From Agrypnia vestita (taxonomy: Eukaryota > Arthropoda > Insecta > Trichoptera > Phryganeidae), in assembly GCA_016648135.1 (NCBI GenBank), contig JADDOH010000462.1, positions 1 to 64,000 of the forward strand: a stretch of 64,000 nucleotides of DNA, in the 5' to 3' direction. Position 1 is the stretch's first letter; each line of letters opens with the position of its first letter. Shown here one piece after another: positions 10,081-21,369 of the stretch. Below the pieces are notes generated by a model. It had not been told where the DNA came from. It ran no database searches and was given only the letters and a program-made list of their open reading frames with translations. The position numbers were made by a program, and so were the translations under genes.

Positions 10081-10173
10081 ATTAAAATAAAACACAAATT
10101 ACTTTGTTTTCACCACTATATTTCACCACAATATAGTGGTGAAAACAAAGTAATTTGTGTTTTATTTTAATAT
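10081..10173. repeat. Near-perfect hairpin sharing Penelope-like terminal sequence
   Basis: Arms 'aaaataaaacacaaattac' plus 'tttgttttcaccacta' are mirrored by 'tagtggtgaaaacaaagtaa' plus 'tttgtgttttatttt', about 36 bp each. The same arm forms the outer ends of the Penelope-like unit at 25407-25823, which suggests a collapsed inverted pair of those termini. Confidence 0.75.
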
Positions 10174-10882
10174 ATGATTTACTCAAGCCTGGGTATTCTG
10201 TGATGTATTTCGCTTCTGTAATTGGGCCTCCTGGCCTGTTGAAGCGTAAAAAAAATCCAGTAGGTACTGTGTTCTGAAAAATTTGGACAAACTCAAAATA
10301 TTCTGAATATTAGTGATCATTTTTAAATCAAATATAAGTACATAACATTTCAATAATCCTTGTACATCGCAAAGGCATATTAAAAACATTATTTTACCCA
10401 AAATTGTATTCAGTTAAATAAGGTACGAAGTGCATTAAATTTTTTTTATTTGAGTAAAAAAAGTGATACATAGTACTAAAAAAATCTACAAAACCAGGAA
10501 GATTTGGTTAGAAAAAATACATATATAATCAAAACACTAAATTCGGTTTGAAGGATTTTCTGAATATTTTTTTAAAAATAGAGATGCCCCATATCAATAT
10601 TGTTACGTGCCAAAATGTTGCATCGCAGGAAGGCCACTACAAGAGGATACTAAAATATGTTCGCTGGTTCTGCCCACCCTGGTATCCTATATATGAATAT
10701 ATATATTCATATATATTCATACATACATATATATTCACTTACCAGTGTGCTGCCATATCACGCTAACTTGTGTACTGTATGTATATAAATCGAAAATAAA
10801 AACAGTGAAACTTCAGCCCAATCTGCATTCGTATTAATTGTCACCTAACACTTAATAATACAATATTTTCCAAGTAAACCCT
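10174..10882. other. AT-rich spacer
   Basis: No gene supported. Near 10690-10735 there are short AT palindromes built on 'atatatattcatatatattc'. Confidence 0.4.
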
Positions 10883-10990
10883 ACGCTTGTGCTATAAAAA
10901 TAGGACTATCTTGCTGGTGTCCTTGAACAGAGTTTGAACCAGGGACCACCAGATCACTAGGCAAATGTCGTGACCACCACACCAACAAGG
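10883..10990 (-). mobile_element. tRNA-derived SINE family C, interrupted copy
   Basis: Matches the minus orientation of the family ('gcttgtgctataaaaatagg' then a degraded GTTTGAACC box). Its head end stops exactly where the inverted-repeat element at 10991 begins, so the latter probably inserted into it. Confidence 0.65.
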
Positions 10991-11139
10991 TACAGATGCT
11001 GGCAAACATTTTGAACATTTTTCGGCGTAGTGAGGGAGAGTTTGCGCATGTACCATTCCACCAACGAGACCCAAAATTTGTCTTCTGCGCATTCCCCCAC
11101 TATGCCGAAAAATGTCCAAAAGTTTGCCGGCACCTGTAC
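10991..11139. mobile_element. 149-bp inverted-repeat MITE inserted in a SINE
   Basis: Ends TACAGATGCTGGCAAAC and, inverted, TACAGGTGCCGGCAAAC. The arms share 'acatttttcggc' and continue for about 45 bases. Non-coding. Confidence 0.75.
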
Positions 11140-12500
11140 TACAATTTTTTTTACATTATTTTACAAAAAATTCATTAACAACAGTAACAGGTATTAACAA
11201 AATATAATAGGGTATAAATTATATTCTTAAGCTTACTATTTCTTCGGAGCGTTTATATAATATATGCTCATGATGTGAGCTTTATTGGTCGGTAGCTTCA
11301 AGTTAATTTTGTAGAATATTAGATTATGAGGAAGCCGCCAATTCTCTCCATAATGTTTAGTTAAAAAACTAATTGCATCCTTTACCTTTGTAGTTTTAAC
11401 TAAATGATCGCGAATCATTTCAATTACTTCGGGAACAATCATCCTTATTTTCATTTCTTTCTTGCAATATTTCTTTTATCAACTCTACAATTGGGCTCTC
11501 TATTCATAAACTAAAAATTTAAAATGCCAAGACCCAGGTGGCTGGATTATATCTTGGAGAGCGGTTTTCCAAACGAAGATTTGGTATTGTGCACCAAATT
11601 TGACCACCAATTATGCATCAAGTACTCGTTGGGATCAATTGTGGTATCTTGAGCTTTTAGATATTATTTGATATTTCAGAAAACTCTGTATTATGTTAAG
11701 TTATATTACTTATTTCATTAAAAAACAATTTTAATTGCTAATGAAAATAGGGTTGGCTAAATCACAATAAATTTGAAGGACTATGGAAAAAAAAGGAAAG
11801 TCGTTGTTTAATTGTGATCAGTCTTTTTATTTTCTTTTGAACACTTATAGGCCTCTTATTTGGTACATTTTTTAACTTAATATCTAAAAAAAGTACTACT
11901 CAAAAGTGTTATTTTGTACAGAAAATTACGCCTTTAAGGCGTACCTTAGTATTGACTTTGAATTCGGGCCTAAGTTTGTTTTTATTTTTCTGAGGTTTTT
12001 ATGTTTGGTAGAAACATTTATCAAATGAGACATGCTTGCAAGCAACAGTAATTTTTACATGGTAATAATAGCTTTTGCAACATCGAATTGGAAAAATATT
12101 ATGTAGAAATATATTAGGAAAAATATTGCTTTCACAAATGTTGCATTAATTTCATAACAATTGGAATTTGGAATAAGTCAATTTTGCAAAAAAATACAAA
12201 CATTCTAACAAATATTAAAGTGCTGACACCTTGCGGCCATTGCATGAAATATTTCGTAGTAATTATAGCCACACTCAAAATGCGGTTTGTATCTTGACTT
12301 GTAGTTAGTTTTTTCTTCTTTGTGTCGCTATGTAACATTTCAACGAGATGCTTGTATTTTTCAATTAATCCAGTAATTTGTTACATTATATTTTTATTGG
12401 TTTAAAATAGTTGTTGAGCGAGTCTTATAATAGTCGAAAATGATGTGTAACATGTATTCTTAGTAACGCTTCCTTCGTTTCTCAATAACGACTGCTTATA
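11140..12500. other. Long AT-rich spacer
   Basis: Open frames here are short and AT-driven, and none matches a domain I know. Nothing is bounded by recognisable repeats. Confidence 0.4.
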
Positions 12501-12790
12501 TAGTCCGTCCAACTTATCTGGAGAATAAAGGAGGGCGTCCCAATCGTTGTGGTACTGCCGATAGTCTAAAAATTATCTCATTTGTAGGGAATTTTTTGCA
12601 AATTCGTTTTTTCTTAAATTAGTTATTAAGCAGTATACGACACGATAAAAAACAAAAAATGTAAACTAACGTACAAATAAATTTATCAAAATATACATTC
12701 GTAAAATACACAACGTCACAAAATGGCGTTTTTTCAAAATCAAAGAAAAATACAATTTTTAGGAAAAAAACCAAACAATAATAATTCTTT

Positions 12791-12981
12791 TAGGCCGGCG
12801 CCACATTACGCAGATCTTCCGCCGCGTCTTTTCCGTTGCGCCAAATCGGCAAAGCAAATAGATCGACCGATCATCCGCGTAGTGTGTTTAATAAGCGCAT
12901 ATTGTATGGAAAGAAATGTAGCGATGTTCCACGACAGAAGAGACGCGGCGGAAGATCCGCGCAGTGTGGCGCCGGTTTTAT
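12791..12981. mobile_element. GC-rich MITE nested in the IS630-like element
   Basis: Left arm TAGGCCGGCGCCACATTACG and right arm (inverted) TAAAACCGGCGCCACACTGC continue through 'gatcttccgccgcgtct'. Arms are about 40 bp. GC content contrasts strongly with the AT-rich host element. A hAT- or Harbinger-type origin is possible but no target duplication was resolved. Confidence 0.78.
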
Positions 12982-13051
12982 TCGGTGTCTCATACCTAAT
13001 GATCATGACCACCATGTTTAACTCAGTAACACCTAAGGATATCAATCGGTT

Positions 13052-13200
13052 TAGGGCCGTTGTATCAACTTGGTTTATAGTAATCTTTCGTTCAAAGCAT
13101 AGATATTTTGCATTTTCCACCGATCAAACAACTCGCTCTCGTAAAAATCTATGTTTTAAATGAACTATTGCTATAAAGTAAGTTGATGCAACCAGTCTTT
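13052..13200. mobile_element. Fold-back MITE family B, copy 2
   Basis: A diverged copy of 7427-7578: left 'tagggccgttgtatcaactt', right 'aagttgatgcaaccagtctt', with the internal 'gcatagat' and 'atctatg' blocks conserved. Confidence 0.7.
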
Positions 13201-13342
13201 AATGTGCATAAATAAAAAAGTTTATTTTTGAAAAAAGATGTTTATACAAATGAACTCGTTAATGAATTATGTAATAAAAAGTATAAATAATAAAAATTCT
13301 ATGTAAAAAAATTATCGAATAAAATATGTTCTAAAACTTTTC

Positions 13343-13683
13343 TCATCTTACGGCTTCTAATTCAATTTTTCCACTTATCCTTGTTATTTTTTTTCCGGGT
13401 GTAGATATTTTAATGCCCATTTCCACGGCCACTTTACCTTCTTTAACTATTTTGTAAATTGCCGATTCAGAAATACCTGAAGAAATTGTATAATAGTAAA
13501 ATAAAAAACTAAGTATGGGAAAATCATTATAACTGCATGGCAGCACTAACCTGAAGTGGCGGCAATAAGTCTATGAACAAAATCAAACGGTATAATTGGG
13601 GCTTTTAGACGTTGTTCCTCTTCAAAAAACGTGTGCATTTTCAAGATTATTTCCCAAACACCGCTTTTAATGGTTTTTGGCAT
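13343..13683 (-). pseudogene. IS630-like transposase N-terminus, two exons, truncated
   Basis: Exon 1 (13683 to 13551) starts MPKTIKSGVWEIILKMHTFF and ends at a GTTAGT donor. A 74-bp intron ends in TTCTTCAG. Exon 2 (13476 to 13343) continues in frame with GISESAIYKIVKEGKVAVE and KISTPGKKITR to a stop, 88 residues in all. This is the helix-turn-helix N-terminal region with the 'KEGK...STPGKK' linker seen in a widespread insect DDE transposase family of the IS630/Tc1 type (from memory of the family). The catalytic DDE domain is absent. Confidence 0.72.
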
Positions 13684-13837
13684 GGTGACAATCTAAAATT
13701 TTCTTAAAAAACTATCGAAACAGTCGTGAACCCCTCTGTAAACAAAGTCTGTCAATGGTCTGTCAGCTGTAGACAATCCAATATGGCGTCGTTAGTTCCA
13801 AATTTGGCCATTCTTCAGATAAGTTAGACGGACTATA

Positions 13838-14639
13838 GCAGTTTGGACGAGTCGATAAAGAAGTCTGGGGCTTTCATGAATCGAGCGTAAAAATGTTACA
13901 CATCAAAAATTTCAAAATATATGTATGTTTATATTATTTTTATTTCTCGAGCATCTACTGACTAATGAAATCTGGAGAACGGGTTTTGTGAATAAAATAA
14001 TCTTTGTATATTTGGCAGAGAGATGTTCTTTTATAAATTACACTACGAGTTGTACTGATAAATAAAGTATAATTGTGCCATTAAATTTTCTAAATGTATC
14101 AAAAATCACACCAAGGCGTCAGCACAATGAAACACCACCCAATAAGTATTATTTCAAAATATGTATACAAATAATAATATTTCTCTAAATATTTAATAAG
14201 ACAGCATCTACTGCAATGGAGTGCGTACAAGCAAAAAGCTTGCATTACTAAAGATTCTGGGAAATACATATTGATTAGATAATCAAGACATTATTGTCAC
14301 CTGCATTTGCACAAATACCCAACTGCCGAAAACAGGTCGTAATTTATTGCTCATTAAACTTCATTTCTTATAACTATTTAATATACACAAACATTCGTTT
14401 AATTTTCTTATATAGGTATATAACTAAATATACTTTTTAACTGTGCTATTATATATACATTTTGCTACTATTCATGCATATGATTTTTTATATATATTAC
14501 TATACTTTCACAATTGCTTTTGTATTATACAATATATACTGTTCTTATTATCCACATTTTATATTTATATACTCAATTAATTAATTAATTAATTAATCTT
14601 ATAGTTATATAGTATTTTGTTGTATATCTTTATTATTTT
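13838..14639. other. AT-rich spacer with a (TTAA)n run
   Basis: No gene seen. A pure TTAA-type tandem run occupies about 14575-14597. Confidence 0.5.
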
Positions 14640-14755
14640 TTGTTCTCACTATATTGCTCAGCTGCTCATCTCGGCACAGGTTCTTCCTAGTGAGATGAGC
14701 GGCACCATCTCCTATGTCATGTAACAAGATGAAGATAAATAAATAAAAAAATAAT
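14640..14755 (+). mobile_element. Possible non-LTR retrotransposon 3' tail
   Basis: A stem-loop ('catctcggcacagg' to 'cctagtgagatg') followed by 'agataaataaataaa' resembles the 3' ends at 35375 and 36760, which follow reverse-transcriptase relics. No coding remnant remains here. Confidence 0.35.
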
Positions 14756-16627
14756 TAAAATAATAAAATCATTTTCTTACGAAAAACATTCTCCTCATAA
14801 TCCTTGAATACGGCTAAAATTTTAAGGATTTTATTATTTTCGACTGTTTCTGTATACAATTTCATATTAATGCTTGTCCTATTTTGCTTGTTTGCGCGCA
14901 TCAAATTTGTTTCTTGAATCTGTGAGAAAGTCGTACTGAACTGAATATTTTCGTACTAAAGCCGAATTATATTCGCGCTCTTTTACATCTGTGAATCTGG
15001 CAAGTAAATTTTTCGTTCTTTAGTGTTTCTTTGAGGGGTCTAATTTTTGGCGAGACTGCGCGCACGTTACTTACAGAAACGGTACTGTTACTAATTCAAT
15101 ACGTTGACATACTGTTTTACGTAGATTCCACCTGTCATGTTGCTTTGACAACCATCTGCTAATAAAGTGGCGTTGTTTAACTAACTGCGATTATTACTTT
15201 TATTCGACTTAATGAGTTCGTTAACTATAATTAGGTAGCGTATGAACTCATTCCGTTTCTGTTTATGTGAATTAGTTTATCGTTATATACAAAGAAAGAT
15301 CATTAATGAGCGCGGGGCCACGTCGCACCTGTGCGACAGACAATGACAGGGGCCAGAGTGCCACCGTCGGATATGTGCGACAGGCACAAAATTAATTATT
15401 TCTCGACGGCCGCGTATCGAATTTGAAAAACGTGATTTTTTCCCAGTAGAGAAATCCCGTGGTGATCTGTCGTTCCATTTTCATTTCAAAAACATCACGG
15501 ATTATATTTTAAATCAACAATCAAAACATAAGTTCTTCTGCCGTCAAAATCGTATAGAATAGTTGTAGATGGCGCCCCGATCGCGTGTTGCGCAATCGAA
15601 ATTAAAATATTCCGTCATTTAAGGTCACGCACAAAGTGCGCGGGAAATACAATTATTTTTTTTCGTTTTTCGATTTATTGTTACACGTACCTATACACAA
15701 ATATATACGATATGTTTTGCGATATTTGTCAGTTTTTCTTGGTTTATGATTCAATTGAATACTAACAGTGATTTATTAACAAAAATACACGCAATTTTGT
15801 TGCGTTTATTTGAAATATATGTGTGTATGAAAGTGTATCATATTTATGTGTTACGAGTGCAATGTCCCGTCGTGTGCCGTGCCGTGCAACAAAATATACC
15901 ACACAGAAGAAGATTATTAGGTAGGCATCAAATAATAATAGTAGTGTTGTCTCTAATAAACAAATAAAAATAAATTATTATTTTTCGTATAATGTTGCGC
16001 TGGCAACAGTATCGGAATTGAAAAATTTTTTTTTTTTACTTAAACGATAAAAAAATCATTGCATTACGACAATTACGATAAAATAATATGAATGTGCGTG
16101 TGTTTTTTTTAATATACGCATGTTTTCATGTTTTTTTAGTAAAAAGAAAAATCACAAAAAATTCAGAAAATCTTTGGCCTTGGTGTGTTTTTTTGGTCCT
16201 CAACAAGTTAAATTAAAATTGTGAACATTTTATACTTTATTTCATTTTATTGCTCATAAATCAGCGTTTATTGGACAAAAATTGACATCTGATTGCTTGA
16301 AACATACACATCATACAAATAAATTAGGATAATATGTAACAAGCCTCTCGGCCACTGCCTACCTCGCTGGATATATAGAAATACCTCTCCTGAAGTACTC
16401 GTAAGTAGCCTTTTTCAACATATTACCCCCTTAGATTGACATATACCTAATATTTATTTTGAAAGAAAGTAATGCATATGTCAGTACCTACGTTTATTCT
16501 CAACCACAACATAAATTTTTTGATTGATCATTATTTTCTCGTTTATCGAGTAGTGAAAAGAAATGTAGGTATAATTAAAATATGTCCAATTTCAAAAAAC
16601 TTGACAAAAAGGCAATTTCTAATAATA
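14756..16627. other. Mostly single-copy spacer with a GC-richer core at about 15290-15650
   Basis: The core holds 'gcgcggggccacgtcgcacc', repeated 'tgtgcgacag' and TAATTAATTA next to 'cgacggccgcg'. No frame reads as a known protein. It could be a promoter or conserved regulatory block; that is inference only. The rest is AT-rich. Confidence 0.35.
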
Positions 16628-16638
16628 TCCAAAACAAA

Positions 16639-16992
16639 ATTTTAGGAAATAATATAAAGCTGATCTCAGCATAGTTAATAGAATCAAAAAAGGGTCGCTC
16701 AGATGGTTTGGGCATGTTGAGCGAATGTATAAGGAAAGAATGGTAAGAAAAATATGTGACGCAAGAGTTGACGGCATTAGAAAGAGAGGACGACCGCGGA
16801 AGACGTGGCATGACCAGATTGACCAGCTTGGAGGATGGTCCTGTTAGGAGCCTCAACAATCATCGAGCTTGTATGTGAAGATGTATGAATGTGGATGAGG
16901 CGAGAGTTGCGCGTCGGGACAGGAGAGCGTGGCGCTCTATCCTCTCTGCCTACCCCCGCGGAGAAAAGCGCGATGGTAAGTAAAAAAGTAAG
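16639..16992 (+). mobile_element. 5'-truncated RTE-like insertion with 11-bp target duplication
   Basis: TCCAAAACAAA occurs at 16628-16638 and again at 16993-17003, bracketing the insert. Frames inside give RWFGHVERM-like, RKRGRPRKTWHDQ-like and PVRSLNNHRACM blocks, then VDEARVARRDRRAWRSILSA: the reverse-transcriptase C-terminus. The same family is at 24996-25358 (plus) and 38548-38862 (minus). Frameshifts abolish coding. Confidence 0.85.
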
Positions 16993-17003
16993 TCCAAAAC
17001 AAA

Positions 17004-17401
17004 TGTACTTTTATTTTTGTTTACTGACATTACTAATGTATCAGGTATCTCGTATATCTAAATTAAAAAACAAATACATCTATAAAAAAAACAATAAAAA
17101 AAATACAAACATATAATTAAATGTTTTTTTGCAAGTGTGAACTTTTTTTTGTCCAGGGCAACAGAATGACCTAAGTTTATGCCTACTGGACGCTATTGCT
17201 CTGTTGCCTATTTGAATTAGACTGAGAATACCGAACTAGTGGCAGACTGGCTTAGGTATTAACCACTGCACTGTCGATGGGTAAGAAGGAGATATGAAAA
17301 TAGACGTTAAAAAATATTTTAAGCTCTTTGTTAATAAGCTCGTTAATATTTAGGCTTCATCCCAAGTTCACCTTGTGCATCGATCTTAAAATAAAATTCA
17401 A
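17004..17401. other. AT-rich spacer
   Basis: No gene. A short inverted pair (GGGCAACAGA near 17156, TCTGTTGCCT near 17201) is the only structure noticed. Confidence 0.4.
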
Positions 17402-17813
17402 TCAAACATAATAATTTCGTTGTCTGTCCGTCCGTAACTTCGTGTAATGTCCGTAATTTCGTTCGAATTCACGGCTAAAAAGAACATATCAAACAGCCAG
17501 AGATGAACCCAGGGCCAGAAAACCCAAACCGGCCGCCTAACGCATATTGCTACCGCCGCCTCTCCGTGGACCGCCAAAAATATACTGTAGAAAAGACGCG
17601 AACCATTTAATGTTCCGCCTAGGCTCCACAATCGCCAGGGTTTAAAACAGTACCTTTATCATCTGCCGGCAGGGGAAATATAATTAAAATGTTCAAATAT
17701 TTTGATAAAAATCGTTATTACTTTTTCACGGGTGCTGGCTATGAATAAGTAAATACTTATTCTTTAGGAACTGGAATGTAAAAGTACCGTCATTTTTGAC
17801 GGGTTACAGCTGA
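17402..17813 (+). mobile_element. Helitron-like non-autonomous element, long copy
   Basis: Begins TC after A with 'aatttcgttgtctgtccg'. Near the 3' end a hairpin CCGTCA-TTTT-TGACGG is followed seven bases later by CTGA and then T. These are Helitron 3' features (hairpin then CTRR, inserted before T). An internal segment near 17500-17590 is shared with 60900-61010. Confidence 0.62.
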
Positions 17814-17956
17814 TACTTATTAGTATTAAAATTTGATGCTGAGTATGTACGAATAATGAAATATAAATCTAGGTATCAAAAAATTCTTAAAAAAATCAAA
17901 TAAATGAAAATAAAAGGCTTAACATACATTATTCTTTTTAAATTCATGTTTAATTC

Positions 17957-18020
17957 ACTTGAGACGCCTTATGAAAGTATTATAATATTATTCATAAGGG
18001 GGAAAGCGTCTCGTCTCAAG
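17957..18020. repeat. Strong hairpin
   Basis: ACTTGAGACG pairs with CGTCTCAAGT, and inside it GCCTTATGAA pairs with TTCATAAGG. About 20 bp of stem in all. Confidence 0.75.
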
Positions 18021-18129
18021 TATATAAAGCGAATTAAAAAAAATCAAGTATTTTATTTTTAATTTTTTTATATGAGCGATTATGGAGTAGGTACTTAATA
18101 CATAAATAAATACAAAAAAATAACATCAT

Positions 18130-18640
18130 ACATAGAGGGTGTCCCGTAGTTATTAGAAAAAACATCAGATGAGTTTCTGCTGAATGGAAAATATTATTTA
18201 CACTTTGGGTGAAATGTCGACAGTTACAATATGCGACATCAAAGTTTGCATTTTTTTTAAAACAATTTTTAAAGTTTATTTTCAGTAAAACGTTGGACAT
18301 CACCATAATAACTTATATGGAATATTAAAAAAATATTTACTTTGATATAAGTCGAATAAAATTATTAAAATCATGCAGAAATTTGAAAAATACCATTTTG
18401 AAGGTTTTTAGCATTCTATTTGATTTATATTAAAGCTAATGAATTTTTCGTAATTCATATAAGTTACTACAGTAATAGTCCAACGTGTACAATAAATGTA
18501 TTAGGAATATTGAAAAAAATGCAAACTTTTACGTCGCTTGCCTATGAAAATTTTCTCAAAGCGTAGATATCTAATCCATCCAAAATTGAATGAAGAAGAC
18601 ACCCCCAAAACTTTTTCTACTAGCCACTGACACCCTGTAT
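18130..18640 (+). mobile_element. Dispersed repeat family DR2, copy 1
   Basis: Shares 'tatttgatttatattaaag', 'atgaatttttcg' and 'atagtccaacg' followed by 'tgcaaacttt' with 22040-22475, 39400-39700, 52355-52515 and 53100-53335. Ends resemble 'gggtgtcccgtag' and 'caccctgtatat'. Non-coding. Confidence 0.65.
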
Positions 18641-19226
18641 ATGTTCTATCAGCATATGAGAGGTAGCAGGTCAGTACTGGAAGGAGTGCCTCCAAAATCT
18701 TTTTGATTTCAATAAGCTTTCAGGGGCTCCTATGGTAGAACAGGGAAAACACTAGTTAATACTCGTATAAGAATATATTTCCAATGTATTTTTCATTATA
18801 AATTTTAGGCTACCTACTAAACAAGCGTATTCTGTTTTAAAACGAGTAGATCAATTTTCAGGTAAGAAGTGATATTTCTGTGAACTCCGATAAAACCTTG
18901 AAGGTAAGTTCAAATATTTCATTTTGTTTGAGTTGGCTGATTTAAAGAGCAATTGATTTATAAAAATGAGGGGGATTCGTCTATTTTTTGGTGTTTCAGT
19001 AAGCACATTCTTTTATAGGAAATCCAATAACCCAAATACCTTTTGTCGACTTTCGTGGAAATAGGGTTATTTACTTTACGAGGACACACTAAGTCATGAT
19101 AAACTATTCTAAGAAAACAAAATAATACAAAAAATATTATATATAAAAATAAAAACTTTTGTTCATATGTCTGCAATATCGATCTTGCCCTTATGTTCAG
19201 ACATAGGTATAACAATTATATTTTTG
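18641..19226. other. AT-rich spacer
   Basis: No gene or bounded repeat recognised. Open frames are short and have no domain. Confidence 0.4.
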
Positions 19227-19460
19227 CTAGCTGTAACCCGTCAAAAATGATGGTACTTTTAAATGTTCGTTCCTAAGGAATAAGTATATTATTTTTTATT
19301 AATTTTTTTTAAAAATAAATTTGAATTTTTTTTAAAAAAAATTTTTTACTGTAAAAATTAAAATTAACTTACTTGTAAATTACGGACGTTACATGAAGTT
19401 ACGCGGACAGGCGGACTGACGGACAGACAGACAACAAAATTATTACAGGTATAATTGGGA
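19227..19460 (-). mobile_element. Helitron-like non-autonomous element, copy with both ends
   Basis: Minus strand: starts TCCCAATTATACCTG after A, carries the 'gttgtctgtctgtccgtc' block, and ends with hairpin (CATCA-TTTT-TGACG), then GTTACAG and CTAG. 234 bp long. It is the copy that best defines the family 5' end. Confidence 0.66.
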
Positions 19461-19675
19461 TAATATGTAATGTACGTAAATTTTTGAAGGTGTGCACGCA
19501 TATTATTTAACTAATAGAAATTTCGTGTTATTTAAAGTAAATGTTAAAACTTTCGATACTCACTCGAGATTTTCACTCACCGAGCGGGTCAACTTATTAG
19601 CAATTTCCACTATTTGGTAGTGTTGACGCATATCATCGTTAGCAAAAGGTTTGTTGATATCCAATAGAGAGGAAG

Positions 19676-19838
19676 CTATATTTTTAAATGGGAGAGTAGA
19701 TGGAAGTCTTTTTGGGTGTTCATAGGGCTTTTGACCTACCTTAAGTAATCACTTCACACAATGTAACGTTCACATTTCTACCCGTGATGGACTGCCATAT
19801 CTATCAAATTTTTGGAAGTTGTATAGCTATATGTTTAA
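19676..19838 (+). mobile_element. Dispersed repeat DR1, copy 3
   Basis: 'gagagtagatggaagtcttt' to 'aatttttggaagttgtata', closely matching 9735-9920. Confidence 0.65.
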
Positions 19839-19934
19839 CTGTAGGTATATATGTGAGTTGTATTTTTACCATCACCACCTGCAGTCCAAAGCTTTAATAA
19901 AAATAATAATATAATAAATTTAAAAGTTGAATAT

Positions 19935-20042
19935 TTAAAACTGAGGTGGCAATTGTTTTTAAAACCTAATTGTTATTGGAAATAACAATTAAGTTTTAAT
20001 AGATTCCAGAGAAATATATTTCTCAGAACCACCTCAGCTTTG
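19935..20042. repeat. Double fold-back repeat
   Basis: Outer arms 'aactgaggtgg' and 'ccacctcagctt' enclose an inner hairpin 'cctaattgttatt' / 'aataacaattaag'. Confidence 0.65.
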
Positions 20043-20689
20043 TTTTTGCTTTTGCCATCATATTTATGAAATAGTAAATATAACAATCAAATTTAAAGAT
20101 ATACCTACCTAATATTTTTTCTGTCCAAGGACAAATACGGCGTCGGGCTAGCTGTAATGAGCAGGAAAGTCTATTGCGTATTTTACGCTAATTTCCGCTT
20201 AATTTACGGCTCGTGCCAAGCATAAGGCATTTCGCATTAAATTTGCCTTTTGACAACGAAAGGTTATCCTTTGTCATTGTAAGACACTGTTCTTTGTCGT
20301 AATGTCAATCCGGCGACATCGTAAATGTCAAAACTGCTCGCCGCGGACCTACCTCGCAGTGACATTACTGCCGAAGTGTACCTACATCAGATGAGTTATT
20401 GGGATTCGTTTGGAAACAAATTAGTTTTTTTATTGGATTACGTCACGCTTCACTTAGGGGTAGGTACGTGGCGACGGCGAAGGGTTGAATTATCCATCGC
20501 GTACGTCATAGACCAACCTTACGCGAAAACTCACGTAGAGTTACGCAGCCATGATAAAAGAAGCTATTTACGGTGTAGCGCAGGCCTGTTGAAAAGAGAC
20601 ACTAGGAGACGTTCGCAGAAGAGGGCTGAAATGACTTAACGATACGGTTTTCATGGAGTATGGAAAATTATGCTTCACTATTTTTTTTC
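20043..20689. other. Unclassified moderately GC-rich segment
   Basis: From about 20140 to 20640 GC is higher than the surroundings. A 104-codon plus-strand frame (20325-20639) has no domain I recognise. It may be the non-coding part of the retrotransposon whose reverse-transcriptase tail follows. Confidence 0.3.
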
Positions 20690-21260
20690 TTTGTCGCAAT
20701 CCTAGAATCTGCAAAAAGCGCTCCCCTCTCCACTCCTCTCTGTCACCTGCCAGCCTCTTCATCTCTTGGTAGGTGCTACAGCGCATATCTCCGATAATCT
20801 GGTCTACGTAGCTTAATCTCGGGCGGTCTCTACGATTGTTGCCTTCAACATTTCCCTCGACGATGGTTAAAAGCAGGCCCGGATGCCTTATATTATGGCC
20901 TATCCAAATTGCTCGCTGTTGGGCGATTCCGTTAAGGAGCCGCCTCTTTTCGCACACCCTGCTCAACACCTCGTCGTTTCGGATATGTTCAGACCAATGG
21001 ATCCTCGCCATGTGCCTGTAACACCACATCTCAAAGGCCGCTAGCCTCCCGGACATGCTCTGGCCGATGGTCCATGTTTCGCTGCCATACATCAGCACAC
21101 TCCAGACAAGAGTTTTAATCAAGTTTTCCGAACCTTTGAATCTATGTTGGGGGATTCCAGGATTTTAGATTTCTTGTTGAAGGCGACTCTTGCCTGTTGT
21201 ATTCTGCTTATGATGTCAGCCTCTGAGCGGCCATCTTGGGAAATTTTGCTACCCAAATAT
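20690..21260 (-). pseudogene. Non-LTR reverse-transcriptase C-terminal half, minus strand
   Basis: Upstream frame: GSKISQDGRSEADIISRIQQ and ARVAFNKKSKIL. After a one-base shift: MIKTLVWSVLMYGSETWTI, AFEMWCYRHMARIHWSEHI, RNDEVLSRV, WIGHNIRH, RDRPRLSYVDQI, YQEMKRLAGDREEWR. These are the thumb and C-terminal blocks of endonuclease/reverse-transcriptase proteins. The catalytic YADD region is not in the window copy. Confidence 0.9.
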
Positions 21261-21369
21261 ATTCTTCACTATTATTTGTAGTAATTCCACAATAAATGTA
21301 GTTTCTCACTCCGGTCGTACAGTCCGCGCAATATAATACAGTGTCATTTGGAAAGCATTAAAAACCTTA
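21261..21369. other. Short spacer with TTA duplication
   Basis: Ends with TTA at 21367-21369, the left target duplication of the next element. Confidence 0.5.

Larger units (their letters stand above)
12501..13835 (-). mobile_element. IS630-like Tc1/mariner-superfamily DNA transposon, internally deleted
   Basis: Inverted termini of about 27 bp begin TAGTCCGTC and are flanked by TA at 12499-12500 and 13836-13837, the target duplication of the Tc1/mariner/IS630 superfamily. The minus strand keeps a two-exon transposase N-terminus (13343-13683) but no DDE domain. The body has been hit by two smaller inverted-repeat elements (12791-12981 and 13052-13200), so it is older than those. Confidence 0.8.

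Noticed and set aside
12723..13163. A 146-codon plus-strand gene
   Set aside because: It runs through two separate inverted-repeat elements nested in an IS630-like transposon.
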